A DNA stretch of 64,000 bases, from assembly GCF_900109545.1 (NCBI RefSeq), contig NZ_FOAP01000001.1:744001-808000 (forward strand), given 5' to 3'. This document shows positions 47,226-54,098 of the stretch, piece after piece. A model generated the notes under the pieces. The model was given only the letters and a program-made list of their open reading frames with translations. It made no database searches and was not told the origin of the DNA. The stretch's first letter is position 1. Each line of letters starts with the position of its first letter. The translations under genes and the position numbers were made by a program. This stretch comes from Stigmatella aurantiaca (lineage in GTDB: Bacteria > Myxococcota > Myxococcia > Myxococcales > Myxococcaceae).

Positions 47226-48080
47226 TCACCCAGTGGAGCTTCGTTCGCACTCAAGGAACTCGCGGGCGTTGAATCGCGGGTGGAAGCCCAGCTCTCTTTC
47301 GGCGCGGGCCATGACATAGACGCGATCGATGCGTGCGGGCAGGCCAATGCCTTGCCGTGCGAGCTGCTCGGCGACCTCGGGCGCTCGGCGGCGGATGACG
47401 CTCGCCGCGTCTGCCCATAGCTCTGGCATGTCCTCGCGCTGGAAGGGGGAGCGGGCGCAGAGGTTGTACAGCCCGAAGGGTACCGAGGACTCCAGCGCGA
47501 GTTGGTGGGCCCACGCGCAGTCACGCACATCCAGCCCCCGGTGGAGCCGGTGGAGGGCGAGCGCTTCGTACGGCTGCGGGTAGAAGCGCGCGGTACGCAG
47601 GAGGATGACGGGAAGTCCGTGCTCCTCGTGCATCAGACGGCAGAGTTGCTCGGCGGCCAGCTTGGTGACGTCGTAGATGTCACGAGGCTCGGGGGTAAGC
47701 TCCTCCGTGACCCACACGGCGGCTTGAGCACGCGGTTCCATGGCGCGTCCATAGACGGAAGTGGTGCTGGTGTAGACGAAACGCTGGCATCCGTGCGCGA
47801 CAGCCGCTTCGAGCAGGTTCAGGGTGCCCTGCACGTTCACGTCGACGAAGCGGGCCTTGGGAAGCTGGTCGCGGTGTGGGGCGTGCAGCGAGGCCACGTG
47901 CACCACGGCCTCCACGCGTGACACCTGCTCAAAGACAAGCGCGCGATCTTCCACTCCTCCGATGACCTGGGTGAAGGGACCCGGCGTGACATCCACGCCC
48001 GTCACCGTATGCGCGCCGGAAAGCTGTCGGCATACCTCCACACCGAGTCGACCTGAACTGCCCGTGACGAGGACCCTCAT
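47226..48080 (-). CDS. NAD(P)-dependent sugar epimerase/dehydratase (extended SDR)
   Basis: The protein begins MRVLVTGSSGRLGVEVCRQL, an extended-SDR Rossmann motif. It has DVNVQGTLNLLEAA, the active-site YTSTTSVYG and YDVTKLAAEQL (YxxxK), and a C-terminal substrate domain ending in GFHPRFNAREFLE. The catalytic Ser/Thr-Tyr-Lys set is complete. It would act on a nucleotide sugar or a related carbonyl compound. The frame is open 36 codons upstream without family similarity. It is the last gene of host style before the acquired segment. Confidence 0.9.
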   Translation of the reverse strand: MRVLVTGSSGRLGVEVCRQLSGAHTVTGVDVTPGPFTQVIGGVEDRALVFEQVSRVEAVVHVASLHAPHRDQLPKARFVDVNVQGTLNLLEAAVAHGCQRFVYTSTTSVYGRAMEPRAQAAVWVTEELTPEPRDIYDVTKLAAEQLCRLMHEEHGLPVILLRTARFYPQPYEALALHRLHRGLDVRDCAWAHQLALESSVPFGLYNLCARSPFQREDMPELWADAASVIRRRAPEVAEQLARQGIGLPARIDRVYVMARAERELGFHPRFNAREFLECERSSTG

Positions 48081-48157
48081 AGGCCTTGCTCTGGCATCTG
48101 GGGAGAGGGAAGTCAAACTACTGGTCCCGACAGTCCCTGGAGGAGGAATGATGCCAT

Positions 48158-48184
48158 ACTGCGGCTTCGGCTCCCGCCTCCTCC
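48158..48184 (+). repeat. Left att-like repeat (degenerate tRNA 3' end)
   Basis: ACTGCGGCTTCGGCTCCCGC followed by CTCCTCC-type bases. Compared with the right copy it differs at four of 27 positions, all within or near the T arm, which would break one stem pair. It reads like a decayed copy of a tRNA T arm plus acceptor strand. Confidence 0.5.
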
Positions 48185-48245
48185 GCATTCAGAAGCCCAG
48201 TAATCTCACAGAGTTTCTGAGATTTGTCTTTGAACTTATTGCCCA

Positions 48246-48263
48246 TGTACCCTTGGTGTACCC
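48246..48263 (+). repeat. Paired TGTACCC repeats, possible integrase arm sites
   Basis: Two TGTACCC direct repeats (48246-48252 and 48257-48263) are spaced 11 bp apart, about one helical turn. They lie 62 bp inside the left att-like repeat. Tyrosine integrases use such arm-type direct repeats beside the core site. Two short repeats are weak evidence by themselves. Confidence 0.3.
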
Positions 48264-48517
48264 CTCTGACGTCTCTGGCCGATGAGGCGTGGAGCTGGGG
48301 CATGGGTCGATCGAGCTGAAGGGATAGACCGCGTGGATTCCAGCAGGTATCATCCTCCAAAGTTGGAGAACAACTCTAAGCTAAGGGAAGTAAGCTCTGT
48401 CAGAGGGGGCGTCGCCGACGCCGAGAAATCGGGCTCCGCTGAACATCCCCTGACCGCACTTGCCTCCATTGGCTTAGGTAAAGAGACCGCCTTAGCAAGT
48501 AAAGCGTGGCTTGCGCT

Positions 48518-50323
48518 CTACGCAATAGGAATAAATCCTTTGCGTCCCTTTGCTCCATACTTGCCCACGAATTCAGTGTGAGGAATACGACTTAGTAGTA
48601 TGGCGTTTGGTTCTTCGTTTTCGAGAATGATGACTTGGCCGTGCTCTTGACGATTGGCGAGCCAATCAAAGAATTTGTCTTTTACGGCATCATCCAGTGC
48701 ATCTTCGGAATCGCCGTATTTGGGATCTTTATAGGTTACTAACGGAGAGTCTATAGCTACGCAACCCAGGTGGGGGTGTTTTCGCGCGAGGGCATTCTCC
48801 ATGAGTGCGACAGCGTATGCTGCTAAAAAGATTCCCCTCTTTCCCTTCCCGTAAGATATTCGCTGGCGATGGTTTATCTTGATGTCAGCATCGTCGAGGT
48901 CGAGATGTACACTCTCGACATCCGGCACAGCCCACGAGCGAAGTAAATGGAGGATTCGGGTACATATTGCTTGTGCATCGCTCGCTACATTGCGCTCAAT
49001 CTTCTGGGTTTGTCGCTTTGTTCGCAGTGCGAACTCGCCTCTGCGCTTTTCTAGTTGCTCGATGCGCTCAATGTCACGAATGGCTAGGCTAAGCTCTGTT
49101 CGTTGCTCCGATAGGGCTGAAATGCCAGTCTTTATCGTGCTTGAAGTAGGTGCCAAGAGAGCTGATTGTTGGGAGAGGTTTTCGCTGTCTTGTGAATGGA
49201 GGATGGTGAGTTCGGATGCCGTCTGTCCCAACTCCTCATCGAGATCTTTTATTGCCTGAGCAAGACCCGCCCTGAGCGACTCGATCTTCGCCATCTCGGC
49301 AATAGATGCCGTTGAAACTGTCTGGGTTTCTGTCTCAGCGAGTTCAGCGTGCCGTGTTTGATGGGAGATGTCAGTGTGGCATAGCGGGCACGGCCTTGCT
49401 TCATAACTGGCAAAAACAGAGGCCGCTGTCTTGAGGGTATGAAGCCTCTCAAGGTCGCTGTGATATTTATGATCCAGCAGCATGAAGCGATCCTTCGCTT
49501 CTGTTGCTGCCGAACGGCGAGTGTTTAAGTCGCGGATTTTGGATTGAATTTCTTGGCGTGTCTCCTTGAGAGACTGAAGCTGGGTTGAATTGACTTGGAG
49601 GTATTTGCTCATCTCCAATAATTGAGAGTCAATGCGGCTGAGTTGTTCCTGCAAGTCGGGCTTGGCTGCATCCTTCGGAAGGCCACTACGTAGAGATTTT
49701 ATTTCCTCATCAAGGGCTTGAACCTGGCCTCTTGCAATAGTGTTATCCTTGGTTGAGGTCGGCAAAGTTGTTGTGGAGTCGTCGGTGCCAGAAAGTATAA
49801 GGCTGAGTGCAGAGCGGTACCGGGTTTGAAGTTTCCTGTCTTTCCCAACCAAGGGAATGTCTCCCAAGGTTTTCATTTCGTCGAACATGCTGAAATACCG
49901 CAAATCGCCAGCGGTGAGATTTCCGATCGCACCCTTCCCGGTTATGATTTTTTTGTCGCGTGCGCCACTAAGGCTGGTGAGCAGTTCTGGAATGCCAGGT
50001 TTGATAGGGGGGATGTCTATTGATGGAGGAATTTCGTGCAGTCCTTCGTATAAAATGGACTCGTCAGAGACCACACTCCTGAAGACTGTGTAATCGACGT
50101 TTGTGTCCGATTTAAACTGTAGGGCTACGGAGGTGTATCCGCTGGAATGTCCAATGTCCTTGGGTCTGCCGCTGCCGCCTAGGGCGTATTTTAGGCAATC
50201 AAGCGTATAGGACTTGCCTGTGTCGGTGGGACCAAATACCAGATGCAACGCGCCGTTAAAGTTCAGAACTGCTGGAGGCTTATTTGTTCCAGTTACGAGC
50301 AGTTTCAACAGTCGAATGCCCAT
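48518..50323 (-). CDS. SMC/Rad50-like ATPase of an ABC-3C (Lamassu-like) defence system
   Basis: The 601-residue protein has an N-terminal Walker A in VFGPTDTGKSYTL (31-41), a long coiled-coil region (about 195-450) interrupted by a Cys-hook-like CPLC at 312-315, and a C-terminal ATPase half. That half has a signature-like RISYGKGKRGIFLAAYAVA (488-506), Walker B CVAIDSPLVTYK (521-532, DSP rather than the usual DEP) and an H-loop-type VIILENEEP. This organisation with the SP-for-EP change and the 'LENEEP' ending is the type found in ABC-three-component conflict systems. It starts at 50323, with TAATG overlap with the upstream gene. Codon use is AT-richer than in flanking genes (TTT, AAT, TTA, TCA). 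Confidence 0.85.
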   Translation of the reverse strand: MGIRLLKLLVTGTNKPPAVLNFNGALHLVFGPTDTGKSYTLDCLKYALGGSGRPKDIGHSSGYTSVALQFKSDTNVDYTVFRSVVSDESILYEGLHEIPPSIDIPPIKPGIPELLTSLSGARDKKIITGKGAIGNLTAGDLRYFSMFDEMKTLGDIPLVGKDRKLQTRYRSALSLILSGTDDSTTTLPTSTKDNTIARGQVQALDEEIKSLRSGLPKDAAKPDLQEQLSRIDSQLLEMSKYLQVNSTQLQSLKETRQEIQSKIRDLNTRRSAATEAKDRFMLLDHKYHSDLERLHTLKTAASVFASYEARPCPLCHTDISHQTRHAELAETETQTVSTASIAEMAKIESLRAGLAQAIKDLDEELGQTASELTILHSQDSENLSQQSALLAPTSSTIKTGISALSEQRTELSLAIRDIERIEQLEKRRGEFALRTKRQTQKIERNVASDAQAICTRILHLLRSWAVPDVESVHLDLDDADIKINHRQRISYGKGKRGIFLAAYAVALMENALARKHPHLGCVAIDSPLVTYKDPKYGDSEDALDDAVKDKFFDWLANRQEHGQVIILENEEPNAILLSRIPHTEFVGKYGAKGRKGFIPIA

Positions 50324-50817
50324 TAGTCCAACCCTGTTCCGCGCTGTTCGTCACCAAAGGGTACAAGCTGAGCCCCCCAGTAAAGACCACGTTGGTCGAA
50401 TGTTGTACTCAAGGCTTCATCATCAAGATTCATGAAGTTTTTAGCAACCCAGCGGCATCGCTCCTGTAATCGCGTTGAGTAACTACCGCCGATTAGGCCG
50501 ACAAGTGATGACGCGTTTTCGCCTGCGCTGTAGTAAATGCCTTCTTCGGTAGCGTTGATGTCTACAAATCCACGAGTTGACATCAAGTAGAGGCCACGCT
50601 CTATGAGCTCGCGCCTAGATAAGTATTCGGCACCACGAAGTGGGACTGGAGTATGCAGGCTTAGTGGTCCCCCAATATCTTCAGAATAAATAGCAGCGTA
50701 GTCGAGGTAGATAAGCCGCTGTAGATCCGCCTTTCGCGGATAAATAGCCAGAAGCAAGAAGACCATGCGAACTCCAAGTTCGAATGGAGAGTTAAAAAGC
50801 AGAGGTGTCTGGCTCAT
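50323..50817 (-). CDS. ABC-3C middle component (type 2-like)
   Basis: The 164-residue protein has LLFNSPFELGVRMVFLLLAIYPRKADLQRLIYLDYAAIYSEDIGG, SLHTPVPLRGAEYLSRRELIERGLYLMSTRGFVD and ATEEGIYYSAGENASSLVGLI. This is the pattern of the small middle component that links SMC ATPase and effector in ABC-three-component systems (middle component 2 in current naming, from memory). It resembles a winged-helix adaptor. It overlaps the nuclease gene by 26 bp and the ATPase gene by 1 bp, so the three products are made in fixed proportion. The role as an adaptor is from family knowledge. Confidence 0.75.
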   Translation of the reverse strand: MSQTPLLFNSPFELGVRMVFLLLAIYPRKADLQRLIYLDYAAIYSEDIGGPLSLHTPVPLRGAEYLSRRELIERGLYLMSTRGFVDINATEEGIYYSAGENASSLVGLIGGSYSTRLQERCRWVAKNFMNLDDEALSTTFDQRGLYWGAQLVPFGDEQRGTGLD

Positions 50818-51847
50818 CGTCAGTCCAGGTGATGCGGCTCTGGTTAGCCAAATGATGACAAGCGCCTGGAAGATCAGCAGCTTGCAGTCTGCTTTTCAGG
50901 GCATTGGCTTCAATCTTCAGGGATGGCGCTAGTTTCATCGTCTCGGTAAGTCGATTCATGCCGCTGGGATATGGCGCGTACAGCACCGGTCCAATGCCTG
51001 TTTCAATTTCATCGAGGAGGGCACCGAAAGCGCCGGGCAACTTGTCTCGGCTGAATCGGCTTAACCCTTCAGCGGAGTAGAATACCCTCCTCTGCGCACT
51101 GAAGTGCTTTTGATGCTTGAGCGGAATTGCCGATATGTCAGAAACCGCAGTGCCGACCTCTTCAGCGTAGACCTTAAGAAGGGCTCTAACATAAGTCTGT
51201 TCCTCAATGGTTGGTCTTGAGGGGATATCTGGGTTCGGGCCACGATTAGGAAGTGTCCCAAACTTCTCCCAGTGTCGTGTGTGGTTGCGTGAATGAATCT
51301 CCAACAGAGTGCTTGAGGTTGTCTCTTTGACGATGTGAAACGGGAATGCACTAATGAAGGCTTCGAGTTCAGGAGATAGTGCCTGCTTGAAGCTTCCGAA
51401 GTCCCCGTTTTTGTCCTTCCATTGCTTGGATATCCAGGGCCCCAGTTCTCCAGGATTTGTAAGTAAGTCGAAAAGGGAGGTTCCTGCGCCGCGGCTTGCG
51501 CACAGGAAGTAGTTGCGAGGTCGGGCATAGGACTTGTTCCAAACATTGGTCAGAAACTTGGCTAGCTCTGGTGCGAACTCGCTGGGGGTAAGCGGTCTGG
51601 CATAGCACTTGGCCTGATATAGGTCCCAAGTGTCTTCAAGTGCTTGAATTTGGCTGTACCCCCCAATGTCTCGCCCTTTGTCTCCCGCGCCGCCGAGGTG
51701 TTTGACCAGCACATATTTTCCCTCGGTTCGGAGTTGCTCAGCGCATGCCTTGATGAACTCCTCCCACTCGTCTTCGTTGAGCGCCAAGAGTCGTTCTTCC
51801 GGGGTAGGTGGAGGGGGGCCTGGATGGTAGGCAGCTGGGTGGTGCAT
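50792..51847 (-). CDS. PD-(D/E)xK (Mrr-like) nuclease effector of the ABC-3C system
   Basis: The N-terminal domain has the restriction-endonuclease-like core: WEEFIKACAEQLRT (candidate Glu near 29), GDKGRDIGGY (Asp60) and WDLYQAKCY (78-QAK-80, a Q-x-K variant of the (D/E)xK motif). The rest (about 90-351) contains YFLCASRGAGTSLFDLL and a C-terminal region without a recognised fold. GGAGG lies about 10 nt before ATG 51847. It is the first gene of the three-gene operon, and by family logic the toxic effector that would cut DNA once the SMC component senses invading DNA. Catalytic residues are assigned by pattern, not structure. Confidence 0.8.
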   Translation of the reverse strand: MHHPAAYHPGPPPPTPEERLLALNEDEWEEFIKACAEQLRTEGKYVLVKHLGGAGDKGRDIGGYSQIQALEDTWDLYQAKCYARPLTPSEFAPELAKFLTNVWNKSYARPRNYFLCASRGAGTSLFDLLTNPGELGPWISKQWKDKNGDFGSFKQALSPELEAFISAFPFHIVKETTSSTLLEIHSRNHTRHWEKFGTLPNRGPNPDIPSRPTIEEQTYVRALLKVYAEEVGTAVSDISAIPLKHQKHFSAQRRVFYSAEGLSRFSRDKLPGAFGALLDEIETGIGPVLYAPYPSGMNRLTETMKLAPSLKIEANALKSRLQAADLPGACHHLANQSRITWTDDEPDTSAF

Positions 51848-52351
51848 TTCCGAGAAGCCTCCGAAGCTAGTTCACTCCCATTGAGTATACGTGCGAGCGG
51901 AACTCGACGAGAACATAGGCCGGACAGGGGGCTTGTTGAAGGTGGTGGGCTGGCTCAGAGAAAGGGCCGACGGACCAAACGACCTGTGCGTAGGGCCGGT
52001 GTACCAGTTAGTTAGCCCTCCGAAGGTCTTCTGCGCATGCCATCCCCCCAGGAGGGACTCGGCATGAAGTCTGGGCCTCTGGAGACTACTGCTCTGAACT
52101 CAGTCCCATGATTGGAAGTGTTCCCGTTCCGAGGACAGTTTGGAGGCCACACTGCGGGCAGTTTTGGGGGCTCTATGATGACACTCATCCCACTGGGTGT
52201 CGCTGGCCGGTGTCCGCCAGTGCCCGGCTCCTGCCTTCGCCGTGTCCAGACTGAGCATACAAGGCAGGTAGCTGGGAGGCAGCCCTCGGTTGCGGAAGCC
52301 CACGTGATGAAGGAAGCCGTATGCGCCTCTAGTGTGGCCCTCCTGCGGGGA

Positions 52352-52400
52352 ATTGACCGGGACTGGGTGGGACGAAACGGGATGGGGCGGGGGATTGACC
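52352..52400 (+). repeat. G-quadruplex-type tract flanked by ATTGACC direct repeats
   Basis: ATTGACC (52352-52358) and ATTGACC (52394-52400) directly bracket a 35-nt tract (52359-52393) with six runs of three or more G separated by 3, 1, 7, 2 and 1 nt. This fits the G3+N1-7 quadruplex pattern. It lies 65 nt inside the right att-like repeat. Confidence 0.55.
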
Positions 52401-52464
52401 CCGAAGTGAGCTCAAGGCGTTAGCCGGTAACAACGCGACCTGCTTGAGGTTTTGCTCTCGCCTT

Positions 52465-52493
52465 ACTGCGGGTTCGAATCCCGCCGCCTCCCG
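52465..52493 (+). repeat. tRNA 3'-end fragment: T arm plus acceptor strand (att-like)
   Basis: GCGGG-TTCGAAT-CCCGC (52468-52484) is a perfect T stem with the universal TTCGAAT loop. It is followed by CGCCTCC (52485-52491), a 7-nt acceptor 3' strand, and then CG. Upstream sequence does not fold into a D or anticodon arm, so there is no intact tRNA here. Such fragments are the normal scar of integration into a tRNA gene. Confidence 0.75.
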
Positions 52494-52562
52494 TAGGAGG
52501 GAGGGGAAGGGCCGGGCCGCCGCATTGCCACGGGCTCGACGCCTCCCCTCACACAGTTCGGC

Positions 52563-53990
52563 CTACCGGTTGAAGTGGGTGGCCACGACGCTGGCCACGG
52601 CCGCGGTGAGCTTCTTGCCGGTGGGGATGTGCAGGAACTCGTTGGGCCCGTGGGCGTTGGAGTTGGGGCCCAGCACACCGGTGATGAGGAATTGCGCCTC
52701 CGGGAAGCGCTTGCCCAGCATCTCCATGAACGGGATGGTGCCGCCCTCGCCCATGGCCATGAAGGGCTTGCCGAAGAAGGCCTGGCTCGCCTCGGCCGTG
52801 GCCTTCTCCAGCCAGGGCGCCAGGGCCGGGGCATCCCAGCCCGCGCTGGCCTTCTCGCCCTCGAAGGTAACGCGCGCGCCGTACGGCGGGTTGCTCTCCA
52901 GCGTCTCCTTGAGCGCCTTCGTGGCGGCTACCGCGTCCAGGCGCGGCGGAATGCGCATGCTCAGCTTCACCGAGGTGTACGGCCGCAGCACGTTGCCCGC
53001 GCTGCCCAGCGGCGGCATGCCCTCCACCCCCGTCACCGACAGCGCCGGGCGCCAGGTGCGGTTGAGGATGAGCTCCGTCCCATCGTTCGTTACCGGCCGC
53101 GCCCCCTCCACCCACGGGAAGCGGCTGTACACCTCCTGGCCGAGCACCTGCGCCACCGCCCGGGCCTGCTCCTGGCGGCCCGCGGGAATCTGCACGTGCA
53201 GCCCCTCGACGCGCACGCGCCCGGTGGCCACGTCATCCACCCGGTCCAGCAGCTGCCGCAGGATGCGGTAGGAGGAGGGCACCACGCCGCTCGCATCGCC
53301 CGAGTGCACGCCCTCGGTGAGGATGTCCACGCGCAGGTTGCCCGCCACGAGGCCGCGCAGGCTCGTGGTCATCCAGAGCTGGTCGTAGTTGGCGCACCCC
53401 GAGTCCAGGCACACCACCAGCGACGGCTGGCCAATGCGCGGCGCCAGCGCCTCGATGTAGGCAGGCAAGTCGTAGGAGCCGCTCTCCTCGCACGCCTCGA
53501 TGAGGACGACACAGCGCGAGTGGGGCAGCTTCTGCTCGCGCAGCAGGCGGATGGCCGCCAGCGAGGCGAAGGCCGAGTACCCGTCATCCGCGCCGCCGCG
53601 CCCGTAGAGCTTGTCGCCCTCGCGCACCGGCTTCCAGGGCTCCAGCCCCTGGCGCCAGCCCGTCATCTCCGGCTGCTTGTCGAGGTGGCCGTAGAGCAGG
53701 ACGGTGTCCTTCCCCTCGCCCGGAATCTCCATGAAGATGACGGGCGTGCGCGGCTCGCCCTTGTCGTTCTTCAGGCGCACCACCTCCACCTTGAGCCCGG
53801 GAATGTGGGCCGTCTGCGTCTCGGCCCAGGAGGCGATGAGCTTCACCGCCTCCTCCATGTGGCCCGCCGCCACCCAGTTGGGATCGAAGGCGGGCGACTT
53901 GTTGGGGATGCGGATGTAACGCTCGAGCTGGGGGAGAATCTCCTTCTCCCAGATGCTCTCGGACGACTGCAGGGCGGCGGAGTGGTTCAT
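52563..53990 (-). CDS. M20-family dipeptidase/metallopeptidase
   Basis: The 475-residue protein has the M20 metal-binding frame: LLYGHLDKQPEM (His/Asp), GRGGADDGYSAF (bridging Asp), EACEESGS (catalytic and ligand Glu), and the late His in SNAHGPNEFLHIPTG. The dimerisation domain starts near WRPALSVTGVEG. It resembles cytosolic nonspecific dipeptidase/carnosinase-like enzymes with two zinc ions. No signal peptide is present, so it is cytoplasmic. It probably hydrolyses dipeptides. It is the first host-style gene after the acquired segment. Confidence 0.94.
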   Translation of the reverse strand: MNHSAALQSSESIWEKEILPQLERYIRIPNKSPAFDPNWVAAGHMEEAVKLIASWAETQTAHIPGLKVEVVRLKNDKGEPRTPVIFMEIPGEGKDTVLLYGHLDKQPEMTGWRQGLEPWKPVREGDKLYGRGGADDGYSAFASLAAIRLLREQKLPHSRCVVLIEACEESGSYDLPAYIEALAPRIGQPSLVVCLDSGCANYDQLWMTTSLRGLVAGNLRVDILTEGVHSGDASGVVPSSYRILRQLLDRVDDVATGRVRVEGLHVQIPAGRQEQARAVAQVLGQEVYSRFPWVEGARPVTNDGTELILNRTWRPALSVTGVEGMPPLGSAGNVLRPYTSVKLSMRIPPRLDAVAATKALKETLESNPPYGARVTFEGEKASAGWDAPALAPWLEKATAEASQAFFGKPFMAMGEGGTIPFMEMLGKRFPEAQFLITGVLGPNSNAHGPNEFLHIPTGKKLTAAVASVVATHFNR

Positions 53991-54098
53991 GGGCTTCTTC
54001 CACTACGTCCCTCGCCGGGACGCAAGACGGAGTTTCTCGCCCCGCAGGGCAGCTCGCCCCCTGTGCCGCCGCCCGGACAGGACGCGCCGTGTCAAATT

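Larger units (their letters stand above)
48081..48517. other. Left junction region of the acquired segment
   Basis: A gene-poor 437-bp stretch with a transition from GC-rich to AT-richer DNA. It holds an imperfect copy of the tRNA 3' end (48158-48184), two TGTACCC repeats (48246-48263), and no credible gene. An 80-codon minus-strand ORF here has no recognisable features. Confidence 0.6.
48158..52491. mobile_element. Candidate tRNA-targeted cassette carrying a defence operon
   Basis: Bounded by two directly oriented 27-nt sequences that match at 23 positions without gaps (48158-48184 and 52465-52491). The DNA between is visibly AT-richer than flanking genes and encodes only one operon of defence type. 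No integrase or transposase is seen, so it is either a passenger cassette mobilised in trans or a deletion remnant. The boundary call is mine. Confidence 0.45.
51848..52562. other. Right junction region of the acquired segment (715 bp without a supported gene)
   Basis: Contains the presumed promoter of the defence operon near 51848-51950, a G-rich tract between ATTGACC repeats (52352-52400), and the tRNA 3' fragment (52465-52493). Open frames at 52112-52423 (+) and 52100-52303 (-) have no recognisable domain and no convincing ribosome site; they may be remnants of an earlier mobile element. Confidence 0.6.

Noticed and set aside
48118-48360. 80-codon minus-strand frame at the left junction, considered as an integrase C-terminus
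   Set aside because: It lacks the catalytic R-H-x-x-R or Tyr motif of tyrosine integrases and spans the att-like repeat.
52112-52423. 103-codon + strand frame in the right junction region
   Set aside because: No recognisable domain or good ribosome site, and it crosses the repeat-bracketed G tract. It might be debris of an older element, but that cannot be supported.
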